This document shows, piece after piece, positions 54,664 to 64,000 of a stretch of DNA of 64,000 bases (the stretch's first letter is position 1; every line of letters starts with the position of its first letter). Location of the stretch: NCBI RefSeq assembly GCF_011306175.1, contig NZ_CP049913.1, forward strand, positions 620,001-684,000, read 5' to 3'. A model generated the notes under the pieces. That model worked only from the letters and a program-made list of their open reading frames with translations, was not told the origin of the DNA and searched no databases. Both the position numbers and the translations under genes were made by a program. Source of the DNA: Vibrio sp. HDW18 (lineage in GTDB: Bacteria > Pseudomonadota > Gammaproteobacteria > Enterobacterales > Vibrionaceae).

Positions 54664-56007
54664 TCAACGTGAGGAGAGATTGTCATCGGTGATCAAATTA
54701 TGCTTATTGAGCAAGCGATACATAGTCGCACGCGACACGCCAAGCTCTTTGGCTGCCGTGGAAACTTGCCCAAAGTTAGACTCCAACACCAGCAACAGTG
54801 CATCTCGCTCGGAACGTTCACGAATAGTTTTTAAACTGCACCGACTATCACTGCGCTTAGGGATATCGAGCAACGACTCATCCAATACCGCGCTATCAGA
54901 CATCAGTACTGCACGTTTAATATGATTCATCAGTTCACGCACATTACCCGGCCAGGAATAACGAGTTAAAGCACGAACCGCATCCTCACAAAAACTACGC
55001 GCTTGGGAATTATACTCTCTGGAATATTCCTGCAAAAAATATTTGGCCAATAACACAATATCTGGCGCACGCTCCTTGAGGCTAGGGACATTAATTCGCA
55101 GCACATTGATGTAGTGATACAACTCCTCGTTAAAATCCCCATCAATCAGCGCTTTTTCGATATCCGATGAATTGGCGGCCAAAATTCGCACATCCAGTTT
55201 AACCACACCTTGCAAAGTTTCTAGCGTGCCTTCTTGTAAAAAACGCAGTAAGTTCAATTGCTGACTTTTGGGCAGGGTCAAAACATCATTCAGCAACAAA
55301 GTCCCACCATCAGCTTGTAACAAGATCGGCGGCTGAGCAGCATCCTGCTCGCCAATCCCAAACAGCTCACTTTCCAAGCGCCGTTCGGACATTGCTCTGC
55401 AGTTAACTGAAAAAAAAGGCTGTTTTGCGCGTGATGAGGTTTTGTGGATCGCTTTAGCCACGGTTTCTTTGCCCGTGCCACTTTCACCGTAGATCAAAAT
55501 GCTGACATCAGTCGGTCCAATCCGTTTGATTTGATCACGCAGACGCTTGAGTGGCATCGATTCGCCAATCAAACCAAGGTTGCCCACCGAGCCAAAATGC
55601 GGCCACACCTTTTTTTCCAGCTTGAGCATCCCCAACTGATGACCGATGGTACCGAGCAATTGAGCATCCGGGATTGGCGCGGTAAAAAAATCTATACAGA
55701 AGTTAACAATAAATTGGCAAATCGTATCTGAGCCTAACTGCGCTTCACGAATAAATGCCAGCCAACGTACTTGTTTATGGCTACTAACCAGATTAGCAAT
55801 CCCGTTCAGACTAAACTCATCATGGGTTAAATCGACAATCCCAATACATGGCCCTGTTTCAACAAACAACGTATCGGCTTTACGTAAATCCGCTACTTGG
55901 GTACAGCGCCAACCCACATTTTCTAATACAGCAAGCCAAGGTTCATAACTGCCACCCACCACAATCAGTGAGCCAGGTACTGAATCCATACGGAAATGAG
56001 TGCTCAT
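54664..56007 (-). CDS. vpsR: VpsR, biofilm master regulator (atypical NtrC-type protein)
   Basis: C-di-GMP-responsive activator of Vibrio polysaccharide and biofilm genes. The 447-residue product has a receiver-like domain with Asp59 (GIVDL) in the phosphorylatable position, an AAA+ domain (about 145-375) with Walker A GESGTGKE, and a C-terminal Fis-type helix-turn-helix (VSTAAKELGVSRATMYRLL). The sigma-54 contact loop GAFTGA is absent after SELFG, and Walker B reads LLLND instead of the usual LFLDE. This agrees with published work that VpsR acts with sigma-70 and not as a sigma-54 ATPase. A 350-nt upstream region holds its promoter. Confidence 0.95.
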   Translation of the reverse strand: MSTHFRMDSVPGSLIVVGGSYEPWLAVLENVGWRCTQVADLRKADTLFVETGPCIGIVDLTHDEFSLNGIANLVSSHKQVRWLAFIREAQLGSDTICQFIVNFCIDFFTAPIPDAQLLGTIGHQLGMLKLEKKVWPHFGSVGNLGLIGESMPLKRLRDQIKRIGPTDVSILIYGESGTGKETVAKAIHKTSSRAKQPFFSVNCRAMSERRLESELFGIGEQDAAQPPILLQADGGTLLLNDVLTLPKSQQLNLLRFLQEGTLETLQGVVKLDVRILAANSSDIEKALIDGDFNEELYHYINVLRINVPSLKERAPDIVLLAKYFLQEYSREYNSQARSFCEDAVRALTRYSWPGNVRELMNHIKRAVLMSDSAVLDESLLDIPKRSDSRCSLKTIRERSERDALLLVLESNFGQVSTAAKELGVSRATMYRLLNKHNLITDDNLSSR

Positions 56008-56359
56008 GAAACAACATTCCTTATATTTATCATTTCAATGCAAGCCAACCAGCCCACATCTGCCACTTGTCACATAGACTACATTAACCAGACTTTAGAT
56101 TGCCGTCTGTTTCATAAATAAGACTGAATTATAAATACTAAACTTTCCAGTCAACGTTTGTGTGAGTTCACATAATATCGGAGATCAAATCATTAGTGAT
56201 ATTGGGTGATATTTTCGTCAATTGACTTAACTCGATCATGACAAACGGATGATTTGGCATTCTTCACCGCGGCAAATCAAGCCTGTTCCCGGCCATATTA
56301 CTGGTGAGCGGTATAAAAAAAGCCGCGAATTAAGCGGCTTTATCCATCACAATCAGCGA
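56008..56359. other. vpsR promoter region and lysS 3' end
   Basis: 352 nt without a gene. The right end holds the lysS terminator. The rest is AT-rich and must contain the vpsR promoter on the minus strand; I see TTTATAATTCAG-like AT blocks near 56125 (minus strand) but no unambiguous -35/-10 pair or regulator site. Confidence 0.5.
56314..56341 (-). terminator. Intrinsic terminator after lysS
   Basis: Read on the minus strand, AAGCCGC (56340-56334) pairs with GCGGCTT (56326-56320) and is followed by a run of T. Confidence 0.9.
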
Positions 56360-57892
56360 TTATTGCTGCGGGCGCATAGCCGGGAACAAAATCACATCAC
56401 GGATAGTGTGAGTATTGGTAAACAGCATCGCCAAGCGGTCAATACCGATCCCTTGACCGGCGGTTGGCGGCAAACCGTGCTCTAGTGCGCGTACATAATC
56501 CGCATCATAGAACATCGCTTCATCATCACCGGCATCTTTCGCATCCACTTGAGCTTTGAAGCGCGCATCTTGATCTTGCGCATCATTCAGCTCAGAGAAG
56601 CCATTCGCTACTTCACGGCCACCAATGAAAAATTCAAAACGATCAGTAATAAATGGGAAATCATCGTTACGGCGCGCCAGCGGTGAAATATCTGCTGGGT
56701 AGCCAGTAATGAAGGTTGGTTGCATCAGTTTAGGCTCTGCGGTTTCACCGAAGATTTCTTCTAACAGTTGACCACAAGTCCAAAACGGTTCAACTTCGAC
56801 GCGCACCGATTTAGCGATCGCGACCATGTGCTCACGATCTTGCACTTTATCGTAATCCAACGCCTGAATCTCAGCGTGGTTCGGATTGTAGTGTTTGATC
56901 GCCTCCAGCATGCTCATCCGCGTGTATTTGCCACCAAATTCAACCACATGCTCACCGTATGGTAGTGAAGTGGTACCAAGCACTTGCAGCGCAACGGAGC
57001 TAAGCATCTCTTCAGTCAGATCCATCAAATCATTGAAATCAGCATAGGCTTGATAGAACTCCATCATAGTGAATTCTGGATTATGACGCGGTGACAGACC
57101 TTCATTGCGGAAGTTACGGTTGATCTCAAATACGCGATCAAAGCCACCCACGACCAGACGTTTTAGGTACAGCTCAGGGGCAATACGTAGGTACATATCC
57201 ATATCTAATGCATTGTGATGAGTCACAAAAGGACGTGCCGAGGCACCACCTGGGATCACGTGCATCATCGGCGTTTCAACTTCCAAGTAACCCTTTGAAA
57301 TCATAAAGTTACGAATAGACGACACCAACTTAGAACGAATGATAAACGCGTTGCGTGAATCTTCGTTGACGATCAAATCAACATAACGCTGACGATAACG
57401 GGTTTCTTGGTCAGTCAGACCGTGAAATTTCTCTGGCAGTGGGCGCAGTGCTTTAGTCAGCAGTTGGAATTGTTCCATATTGACATACAAGTCACCTTTG
57501 CCTGATTTGTGCAGCGCACCTTGCACACCGATGATGTCACCGATGTCGAGACCTTGATACTGGTCTTTTAACTGTTGTTGCACTTCTTTGGCAGCATAAG
57601 CCTGAATTCGGCCAGAGGTTTCTTGAATCACCAAGAATGGACCGCGTTTTGCCATCACTCGACCAGCGATAGACACCACGTGATTTAACGCTTCTAGCTC
57701 TTCTTTGGTCTTGTCACCAAACATACTCTGCAGATCGCCCGCGAGGCTATCACGACGGAACGAGTTAGGGTGCCCGTTGGCTTTACACTCCTTGCGGATG
57801 TGATCCAACTTGCTACGACGCTCTGCAATCAGTTTGTTTTCTTCTTGCGCATTGTGTTCGTGATTCATCTCATTTTGAACAGCATCAGTCAT
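56360..57892 (-). CDS. lysS: Lysyl-tRNA synthetase (class II)
   Basis: Charges tRNA-Lys. I take the ATG at 57892 because AAGG lies 9 nt upstream, while the ATG at 57898 has only 3 nt spacing. This gives 510 residues beginning [14 protein letters not shown]. It has the N-terminal OB-fold anticodon-binding domain (about 65-175) and the class II catalytic core with motif 1 region [14 protein letters not shown], motif 2 [15 protein letters not shown] and motif 3 [12 protein letters not shown]. It lies 31 nt downstream of prfB, as in the E. coli prfB-lysS operon. Confidence 0.96.
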   Translation of the reverse strand: MTDAVQNEMNHEHNAQEENKLIAERRSKLDHIRKECKANGHPNSFRRDSLAGDLQSMFGDKTKEELEALNHVVSIAGRVMAKRGPFLVIQETSGRIQAYAAKEVQQQLKDQYQGLDIGDIIGVQGALHKSGKGDLYVNMEQFQLLTKALRPLPEKFHGLTDQETRYRQRYVDLIVNEDSRNAFIIRSKLVSSIRNFMISKGYLEVETPMMHVIPGGASARPFVTHHNALDMDMYLRIAPELYLKRLVVGGFDRVFEINRNFRNEGLSPRHNPEFTMMEFYQAYADFNDLMDLTEEMLSSVALQVLGTTSLPYGEHVVEFGGKYTRMSMLEAIKHYNPNHAEIQALDYDKVQDREHMVAIAKSVRVEVEPFWTCGQLLEEIFGETAEPKLMQPTFITGYPADISPLARRNDDFPFITDRFEFFIGGREVANGFSELNDAQDQDARFKAQVDAKDAGDDEAMFYDADYVRALEHGLPPTAGQGIGIDRLAMLFTNTHTIRDVILFPAMRPQQ

Positions 57893-57923
57893 TGGCATAT
57901 ACCTTGTGTAGTCGGTAAAAAGC

Positions 57924-59022
57924 TTATAGGCCTGATTTCAGGCTAGCTTCAATAAATTTGTCTAAGTCACCATCGAGTACCGCTTGCGTGTTGCGGTTTT
58001 CAATGCCTGTACGTAAATCCTTGATCCGCGAATCATCCAGCACGTAAGAACGAATTTGGCTACCCCAACCAATGTCCGATTTGGCATCTTCATTGGCCTG
58101 CTTTTCCGCATTCTGTTTTTGCAGTTCCAGCTCAAACAGCTTGGCGCGCAGTTGCTTCATCGCTTGATCTTTGTTTTTATGCTGCGAGCGATCGTTTTGA
58201 CACTGTACCACGGTGTTGGTTGGAACGTGGGTGATCCGTACCGCTGATTCGGTGGTGTTAACGTGCTGACCCCCAGCGCCCGAAGCTCGATACACGTCAA
58301 TACGCAGATCGGCTGGATTAATATCGACATCGATATTTTCATCAACCTCTGGGTAGATAAACGCCGAAGCAAATGAAGTGTGGCGGCGACCGCCAGAGTC
58401 AAATGGTGATTTACGCACTAAACGGTGTACGCCGGTTTCGGTACGCAGCCAACCATAAGCATAATCACCAATGATACGCACCGTGGCCGATTTCAAACCA
58501 GCCACATCACCTTCTGAAACCTCAATCACTTCCGTTTTAAAACCTTTGGCATCGGCCCAACGTAAATACATACGCAGCAGCATCGAGGTCCAATCTTGCG
58601 CTTCAGTACCACCAGAGCCAGCTTGCAAATCGAGGTAGCAGTCGGAGGAGTCATGATCGCCGGCAAACATACGACGAAACTCTAGCTGTTCGAGCTTGGC
58701 TTCTAGTTCATCAAGCTCAGGACCGATTTCATCGAACGTCTCTTGATCTTCCGCTTCAATCGCGAGTTCCAGCAGACCATCAACATCTTCAACACCACGA
58801 TCCAGTTGATCGATAGTCTCGACCACCGCTTCAAGTGCTGAGCGCTCTTTACCGAGGGCTTGCGCACGCTCAGGCTGAGTCCAGACATCCGGTTGCTCTA
58901 ATTCGGCATTGACTTCTTCAAGACGCTCTTTCTTGGCATCATAGTCAAAGATACCCCCTCAGGATATTTGTGCGCTCAGACACATCCTGCAGGCGGTTTT
59001 TAATAGGATTGATTTCAAACAT
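57924..59022 (-). CDS. prfB: Peptide chain release factor 2, with programmed +1 frameshift
   Basis: RF2 releases peptides at UGA and UAA. The gene is in two frames: codons 1-25 run from the ATG at 59022 to an in-frame TGA at 58947-58945, and the rest is in the +1 frame from GAC at 58946. The frameshift site is AGGGGGTATCTTTGAC: an internal Shine-Dalgarno, the slippery CTT and the TGA followed by C. The combined product is 365 residues, the family length. The GGQ motif is in [18 protein letters not shown]2 reads its own UGA inefficiently when scarce, so this is autoregulation. Annotating only the 300-residue open frame would truncate it. Confidence 0.96.
58943..58962 (-). promoter_or_regulatory. 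RF2 programmed frameshift signal
   Basis: On the minus strand the order is an internal Shine-Dalgarno AGGGGG, TAT, the slip codon CTT and the stop TGA followed by C. This is the classical prfB recoding site. Confidence 0.95.
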
Positions 59023-59143
59023 GTTGGCTTATGAGTTATGGATAGAAATTAACCGCGAAATTCTACTGAAAAACGTGATGAAGATACAGGAAAAAATACG
59101 CAATCTCTGCCGGTGAATGGCGAGAAAGCACCTAATCCAGACA

Positions 59144-59172
59144 TAAAAAAAGCGGAAGCTATTGCCTCCGCT
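59144..59172 (-). terminator. Intrinsic terminator after brnQ
   Basis: Read on the minus strand, AGCGGAGGC (59172-59164) pairs with GCTTCCGCT (59159-59151) with one G-T pair, followed by TTTTTT. Confidence 0.9.
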
Positions 59173-59192
59173 CCATTCAACCTTTAATCAGC

Positions 59193-60506
59193 TTATGCCA
59201 ACTCTTGCTCAAGCGATGGAGATGCTTGAGCCGATACGAAAAACATGCTGATCATCGTCACACAAGTAGGTAACAGCCAGCCCATTCCGTACTCAAAGAA
59301 AGGTAAGAAATCGAACAGCGCTACATCAAACCCCGCCACTTTTGCCGCATCGAGCAAGGCCACTAGCAGAGCAACGGATAGCACAACCCGATACGCGATA
59401 CGCGGATTCGGCAGTTTGTGACGCACAAACGTCAGAGCAACCAAGGCAATCGCAACTGGGTATAGTGCAAACAGTACCGGAATCGATAGCGTGATCAATT
59501 GTGCTAAACCTACGTTAGCCACTACCCCACACGCAATCCCATTGATCACCACCCACTGCTTGTACGAAAGCTTAGTGTGTTTGCTAAAGAAATCCGCACA
59601 GGCTGAGATCAAGCCAACCGCCGTCGTCAAACAGGCCAACAGCACAATCACGGACAAGACCAATTGACCGTTAGCACCAAACAGGGCTTGCACATATTGG
59701 CTCAAAATCGCACCGCCGTTATTTGCACCGGCGGCAACACTGGCGCTGGTCGCGCCCAGATAGAACAGTGAGCCGTACACCAGCGCTAAACCGATCGCCG
59801 CAATCACGGCAGAGGAGATCAAGTAACGAGTAATCGCACTACGCTCAGTGATACCTTTGCTACGTAGAGCATCCACAATCAAAATACCAAACATCAATGA
59901 TGCAAAGGTATCCATGGTGTTGTAGCCTTCCAAGAAACCTTTGGTCAGCGGCTGCGTCAGGTAATCACCTTGTGCGGCAATCATTTCACCTTGTGGATTG
60001 GTGAATACCCCAAGCGCAAGAATCGCCAAACCGATAAACAGTGCTGGTGTCAGTAGCTTACCAATCAGATCGACCAACTTACCTTGTGACCATGAAAAGA
60101 ACATCGCCACCGCAAAAAACAGCACCGAAAAAATGGTTAAATAAGATTGAGTGCTATCTACAAAAAATGGTTTTACCGCCATTTCATAGGCCACCAAACC
60201 AGTACGAGGTGCGGCAAAAGCAGGACCAATCACAATCAGGATCAAGGCCGCCATCAGCAGCGAGGCTTTAGCCGGTAAATCTTTGGTCAGATGCTCCCAA
60301 CTTCCTCCGGCTACCGCAATAGCAATGATGGTGATCAGCGGTAAACCCACTGCAGTCAGCAAAAAACCAAGCATGGCTGGAGTAATATGCTCACCCGCTA
60401 ATTGGCCCGCGAGTGGTGGAAAAATGATATTGCCTGCGCCAAGAAAGAAGGCGAACAGCATAAAGCCCAAAGCTAAAATATCTGCTAGTTTTAACGTCTG
60501 CTTCAC
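59193..60506 (-). CDS. brnQ: Branched-chain amino acid transporter BrnQ
   Basis: LIVCS-family inner-membrane symporter for leucine, isoleucine and valine, cation-coupled (Na+ in several members). The 437-residue product has about twelve hydrophobic helices and the family opening ADILALGFMLFAFFLGAGN with FPPLAGQLAG (residues 8-38). It is monocistronic with its own terminator, and divergent from trmN across 307 nt. The sodium-coupling statement is from the family, and would suit an Nqr-using cell. Confidence 0.94.
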   Translation of the reverse strand: MKQTLKLADILALGFMLFAFFLGAGNIIFPPLAGQLAGEHITPAMLGFLLTAVGLPLITIIAIAVAGGSWEHLTKDLPAKASLLMAALILIVIGPAFAAPRTGLVAYEMAVKPFFVDSTQSYLTIFSVLFFAVAMFFSWSQGKLVDLIGKLLTPALFIGLAILALGVFTNPQGEMIAAQGDYLTQPLTKGFLEGYNTMDTFASLMFGILIVDALRSKGITERSAITRYLISSAVIAAIGLALVYGSLFYLGATSASVAAGANNGGAILSQYVQALFGANGQLVLSVIVLLACLTTAVGLISACADFFSKHTKLSYKQWVVINGIACGVVANVGLAQLITLSIPVLFALYPVAIALVALTFVRHKLPNPRIAYRVVLSVALLVALLDAAKVAGFDVALFDFLPFFEYGMGWLLPTCVTMISMFFVSAQASPSLEQELA

Positions 60507-60813
60507 AGATAACCCTTATTTATAAATGTAATGAATGTTGTGTATGCATCTCACAGCTTAGTAAAATTTAACACTAACCTGTGTTGCCGAATAATGACCA
60601 ATGCGCTGCTATTTCGCAACCGCAAAGCAAAAAACGCCACAATAATTTATAATTAGCACAATAACCCAGTGACATGTGCTATCTGCCGCAAGAAAATCAG
60701 CACGACAAACTGATTTATGCGCTTATTTTTTCACCAACCAACAGAATAAAATATTATGAATCATCTTTCCGAAAGAGCTTTTCGCTTAACTCCTGTTTGG
60801 CAGCAAATTTACG
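60507..60813. other. brnQ-trmN divergent region
   Basis: 307 nt, AT-rich. It must contain both promoters. I see a TTATAA-type AT block at about 60642-60655 and a short ORF at 60756-60827 that overlaps the trmN start. No clear operator was found by eye. Confidence 0.5.
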
Positions 60814-60827
60814 ATGAAAACCAATAA
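60756..60827 (+). CDS. Candidate 23-codon upstream ORF overlapping trmN
   Basis: An ATG at 60756 opens a 23-residue frame (MNHLSERAFRLTPVWQQIY...) ending at TAA 60825-60827, 14 nt inside trmN. Neither this ORF nor trmN has a clear Shine-Dalgarno sequence, so coupling of trmN to it is conceivable. It is not a known peptide and may be fortuitous. Confidence 0.25.
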   Translation: MNHLSERAFRLTPVWQQIYDENQ

Positions 60828-61536
60828 ATTAATCAATAAAAGCTTTCAATTTAAACAATTCAGTATCCAAGAGGGGCAATGTGGCATGCCCGTCAGTACC
60901 GATGGAGTGCTGCTCGGAAGTTGGGCCTTTAGCACTCCACCGGCAACAATTCTGGATATTGGTTGTGGCACAGGACTGTTGAGTTTAATGTGCGCACAGC
61001 GTTTCTCTCTGGCTGTCATCACAGCCATCGATATTGAAGCTAGCGCCTATCAAGCCACTGAACTCAATCGCAAAAACAGCCCTTGGGCAGCACGCATTAC
61101 AAGCCAACAGGCCGATATTCTCGATTGGCAACCACTGACACGTTTTGCGGCGATTATTTGTAATCCACCTTATTTCACTAGTGGTGCAAGCGCACAACAA
61201 CCGGTTCGCGCCACCGCTCGCCATACGCTCGGTTTGAGTCATCCAGCATTAATTGCACGCTTGCCTCAGTTACTAACCTCAGACGGCGTGGCGAGTTTTA
61301 TTCTGCCAAAAAGCGAAGGCGAGCAATTTATCGCGTTAGCCCAACAGGCAGGACTTTATCTGGGACGCTATTGTCAGGTTCAAGCTACTGCCAGCAAACC
61401 GGTCCATCGGTTACTGTTTGAGCTGCACCGATCACCTTTTATCAGCCAAGCCACCGAGCTGGTGATCCAGCAGCATGGCGCTTACAGTGAGCCGTTTTGC
61501 CAACTGACGCGCGATTTTTATCTGAAGATGACGTAA
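60814..61536 (+). CDS. trmN: tRNA1(Val) (adenine(37)-N6)-methyltransferase
   Basis: SAM-dependent enzyme (YfiC/TrmN6 in E. coli) that makes m6A37 in tRNA-Val1. The 240-residue product has the SAM motif DIGCGTG at residues 48-54 and the catalytic NPPY at 117-120, with the family N-terminal block FKQFSIQEGQCGMPVSTDG preceding. The ATG at 60814 has no obvious ribosome binding site. It is followed after 87 nt by srmB, as in the yfiC-srmB neighbourhood of E. coli (where the two are divergent). Confidence 0.93.
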   Translation: MKTNKLINKSFQFKQFSIQEGQCGMPVSTDGVLLGSWAFSTPPATILDIGCGTGLLSLMCAQRFSLAVITAIDIEASAYQATELNRKNSPWAARITSQQADILDWQPLTRFAAIICNPPYFTSGASAQQPVRATARHTLGLSHPALIARLPQLLTSDGVASFILPKSEGEQFIALAQQAGLYLGRYCQVQATASKPVHRLLFELHRSPFISQATELVIQQHGAYSEPFCQLTRDFYLKMT

Positions 61537-61623
61537 TTAAAGATGTGATCTAAAGTGTGATCCATCTATAATGTGCGGCCTGTTTTAAGACAGAGCCTTT
61601 CAACGCTTGTGGAGTAATTATTT

Positions 61624-62874
61624 GTGATTAAAACTTTTGCCGATCTCGAACTCGATCCGGTGCTGCTTGAAGCGATCGATGATATGGGCTTTAGCCGCCC
61701 AACCCAAGTTCAGGCTGAAGCGATCCCGCAAGCTCTGGATGGACGTGATGTCTTAGCCTCTGCCCCAACGGGTACTGGCAAAACCGCAGCCTTTGCGATT
61801 CCTGCGCTGCAATATTTGCTCGATTTTCCACGCCGTAAAGCAGGCCCTGCGCGGATTTTGGTTTTAACCCCAACCCGTGAGCTGGCGATGCAAGTTGCCG
61901 ATCAAATCCAAACTCTAGCGAAAAATACCCATCTCAATATTTTCACTATTACCGGTGGTGTTCAGTATCAAGAGCACGCGGACATTTTGGCGAAAACCCA
62001 AGATATCGTGGTCGCAACACCTGGCCGTCTTTTAGAATATATTGATGCTGAACGCTTTGATTGCCGTGCCATTGAGTGGTTAATCCTCGATGAAGCGGAT
62101 CGCATGCTGGATATGGGCTTTGGTCCAACAGTGGATCGCCTTTCAACCGAATGCCGTTGGCGTAAACAGACCCTGCTATTCTCTGCCACTTTGGAAGGGC
62201 GTGGCGTCGAAGGCTTTACTGCCGATCTGCTGAAAAACCCAGCGCATGTCGATGCCGAGCCACCACGTCGCGAGCGTAAAAAGATCTCTCAGTGGTATCA
62301 TCGTGCTGATGATATGCCACATAAAGTCGAGCTGCTGAAAAAAATCCTCACCGAACAAGCTGAGCGTTCAATTGTCTTTTTCAAAACACGTGAACGCCTG
62401 GCAGAACTGCGTGCAGAATTAGAAAAAGCCCAGATCCCGTGCGTGTGGATCCAAGGTGAAATGCCGCAAGATCGCCGTAACAATGCGATCAGTCGTTTCC
62501 GTGATGGTTCAATCAACATTCTACTCGCGACCGATGTTGCCGCTCGTGGCATCGACGTGCCAGACATCAGCCACGTGATCAACTTTGACCTACCACGCAG
62601 TGCCGATGTTTACTTACACCGCATTGGCCGCACCGCGCGGGCTGGCAAAAAAGGCATCGCGATTTCACTGGTTGAAGCTCATGATCAGCCGATGATGGCG
62701 CGCGTTGAGCGCTACATCAAAGAGGAAGTCAAAGAGCGCTTTGTTGATGGCTTACGCCCTAAGCATAAAAAACCCGTGTTCAAGAAAAAGAAAAAAGACA
62801 GCAAGAAACCAGCGGATAAAAGCACTGCTAAGAAAAAAAGCACAGGCAAAGTCAAAAAGGCCAAAAAGAAATAG
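61624..62874 (+). CDS. srmB: DEAD-box RNA helicase SrmB
   Basis: ATP-dependent RNA helicase for early 50S subunit assembly. Start is a GTG at 61624 with GGAG about 10 nt upstream; 416 residues. The helicase motifs are complete: Q motif GFSRPTQVQAEAIP, motif I APTGTGKT, motif II DEAD in LDEADRMLDMGF, motif III SAT in LFSATLEGRG, and motif VI HRIGRTARAG. The C-terminal ~45 residues are a Lys-rich tail, probably RNA-binding. The GTG start and Lys-rich tail are normal for this protein. Confidence 0.95.
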   Translation: MIKTFADLELDPVLLEAIDDMGFSRPTQVQAEAIPQALDGRDVLASAPTGTGKTAAFAIPALQYLLDFPRRKAGPARILVLTPTRELAMQVADQIQTLAKNTHLNIFTITGGVQYQEHADILAKTQDIVVATPGRLLEYIDAERFDCRAIEWLILDEADRMLDMGFGPTVDRLSTECRWRKQTLLFSATLEGRGVEGFTADLLKNPAHVDAEPPRRERKKISQWYHRADDMPHKVELLKKILTEQAERSIVFFKTRERLAELRAELEKAQIPCVWIQGEMPQDRRNNAISRFRDGSINILLATDVAARGIDVPDISHVINFDLPRSADVYLHRIGRTARAGKKGIAISLVEAHDQPMMARVERYIKEEVKERFVDGLRPKHKKPVFKKKKKDSKKPADKSTAKKKSTGKVKKAKKK

Positions 62875-62932
62875 CCACCCGTTTGAGCCGTTAACTCACT
62901 AATAAATAAACCACTAGTAAAAAATCTCTAGT

Positions 62933-62966
62933 AAAAAAGCCGATGATTCATCATCGGCTTTTTTAT
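62933..62966. terminator. Bidirectional terminator between srmB and prfC
   Basis: AAAAAAGCCGATGA (62935-62948) pairs with TCATCGGCTTTTTT (62953-62966) around TTCA. The flanking A and T tracts let it work for both convergent genes. Confidence 0.93.
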
Positions 62967-63030
62967 CACTGCAATTTAGTCACTAAGCTACGAATTATAC
63001 AACGTGCACCTTAGTCAATCATGCTCAGGT

Positions 63031-64000
63031 TTAATGCTCACGCGTAGCACGGAACACCACCTCTGGTGAACGTTCCTGAGCTAAGTTGAGGTTAACCATA
63101 GTCGGTGCAATGTAGGCTAGGTTATCGCCGCCATCCAGCGCTAGGTTACTCTGGTTTTTACGTTTGAACTCTTCAAACTTCTTCACATCATCACAGTCTA
63201 CCCAACGCGCAGTCGCCACGTTAACGCCTTCATAAATGGCTTCAACGTTGTATTCTGATTTAAGACGCGACACCACCACATCAAACTGCAACACACCAAC
63301 CGCACCAACGATCAAATCGTTATTTTGCAGTGGGCGGAAAACCTGTACTGCCCCTTCTTCAGACAGTTGCACTAAGCCTTTGAGCAACTGCTTTTGCTTG
63401 AGCGGATCGCGCAGACGGATGCGGCGGAATAGCTCAGGTGCAAAGTTAGGGATACCGGTAAATTTAAGCGTTTCGCCTTGGGTGAAAGTATCTCCGATCT
63501 GAATAGTACCGTGGTTGTGTAAACCAATAATATCTCCGGCAAACGCTTCTTCAGCACGGGCACGGTCACCAGCCATAAAGGTTACCGCATCGGAAATATT
63601 AACTTGTTTCGCCAAGCGCACATGGTTCATTTTCATGCCTTGCTTGTAAGTACCAGACACAATCCGCACAAAAGCAATACGGTCACGGTGTTTCGGATCC
63701 ATATTGGCTTGAATTTTAAATACAAAGCCACTGAATTTCTCTTCGCTGGCCTCAACTACTCGCTCAGCCGCTTGACGAGGCATCGGAGCCGGAGCCCATT
63801 GCGTCAAGCCATCAAGCATATGATCTACGCCAAAATTACCCAGTGCGGTACCAAAAAACACAGGGGTCAATTCACCTTGTAAGAACAGTTCATGATCAAA
63901 CTCATGCGAAGCCCCTACCACCAGCTCCAACTCTTCACGCAACTGCTCGGCCAACTCTTCACCGATCGCTTGATCTAACTCAGGATTATCTAACCCTTTA
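63031..64000 (-). CDS. prfC: Peptide chain release factor 3 (partial, 5' end missing)
   Basis: GTPase that recycles RF1/RF2 from the ribosome after release. The visible C-terminal ~322 residues start in [14 protein letters not shown] at the right edge and run to the stop at 63033-63031; the family is about 529 residues, so the GTP-binding G domain is mostly outside. Visible are the domain II/III elements [33 protein letters not shown] and [19 protein letters not shown], diagnostic for RF3. The intact reading frame to the window edge shows that it is truncated by the window, not broken. prfB lies 4 kb away. Confidence 0.94.
   Translation of the reverse strand, partial: KGLDNPELDQAIGEELAEQLREELELVVGASHEFDHELFLQGELTPVFFGTALGNFGVDHMLDGLTQWAPAPMPRQAAERVVEASEEKFSGFVFKIQANMDPKHRDRIAFVRIVSGTYKQGMKMNHVRLAKQVNISDAVTFMAGDRARAEEAFAGDIIGLHNHGTIQIGDTFTQGETLKFTGIPNFAPELFRRIRLRDPLKQKQLLKGLVQLSEEGAVQVFRPLQNNDLIVGAVGVLQFDVVVSRLKSEYNVEAIYEGVNVATARWVDCDDVKKFEEFKRKNQSNLALDGGDNLAYIAPTMVNLNLAQERSPEVVFRATREH

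Noticed and set aside
58703..58888. A short ORF in another frame around the start of the open prfB frame
   Set aside because: prfB is read through the frameshift at 58945-58950, which explains the apparent loss of the N terminus; the short frame is a shadow.

Overview
The window is a dense stretch of housekeeping chromosome from a Vibrio, most likely a member of the Vibrio cholerae group. The evidence is the combination of a Na+-translocating NADH:quinone reductase (nqr) operon, the Tsx-like porin OmpK, a NptA-type Na+/phosphate symporter, the biofilm regulator VpsR, and three ERIC-type imperfect palindromes of the kind known from enterobacteria and V. cholerae. I see no rRNA, tRNA, CRISPR array, prophage, integron cassette or intact insertion sequence. 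Both ends cut genes: nqrD on the left and prfC on the right, both on the minus strand.

Layout. 1-3.9 kb (minus): nqrA-B-C-D, with overlapping or nearly touching genes. 4.4-8.6 kb: bolA, divergent from rlmG, a YajG-like lipoprotein gene, a periplasmic cyclophilin gene and ampG. 9.1-9.9 kb: ompK. 10-16.9 kb: the overlapping series panE-yajL-csdA, facing tcdA-csdE; then mltA and argA. 17-27 kb: a 61-residue orphan ORF, then recD, recB and recC on the minus strand. 27-31 kb: a TehA/SLAC1-type channel with a divergent LysR regulator, SOS-type yebG, and dapD behind two ERIC copies. 31-37.4 kb: a GNAT/papain-like peptidase fusion divergent from an RLAN-ATP-grasp ligase, a ZntB/CorA transporter, ChrA and an HD-GYP phosphodiesterase. 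37.5-44.7 kb (minus): murJ-ribF-ileS-lspA, followed by ispH behind a terminator. 44.7-47.8 kb: rpsT, nhaR and nptA. 47.9-53.2 kb (minus): rppH-ptsP-(TauE-like)-lgt-thyA. 53.6-56 kb: mutH with a candidate SOS-controlled leader, converging on vpsR. 56.4-60.5 kb (minus): prfB (programmed frameshift)-lysS, and brnQ. 60.8-64 kb: trmN, srmB and the 3' part of prfC.

How genes work together. Nqr builds the sodium gradient that NptA (Na+/phosphate) and probably BrnQ would use, and NhaR is a sodium-responsive regulator family. CsdA, CsdE and TcdA form the sulfur and dehydratase module for the cyclic t6A tRNA modification. RecBCD, MutH and YebG are DNA-repair or SOS functions. AmpG, MltA, MurJ and DapD serve peptidoglycan; LspA and Lgt serve lipoprotein maturation. 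HD-GYP and VpsR both belong to cyclic-di-GMP signalling.

The least understood module is the divergent GNAT-peptidase / RLAN-ATP-grasp pair at 31.2-33.8 kb, a combination previously predicted from gene neighbourhoods to make or modify a peptide but without a product I know of. The second candidate is a LexA-box promoter and a folded leader of about 200 nt ahead of mutH.
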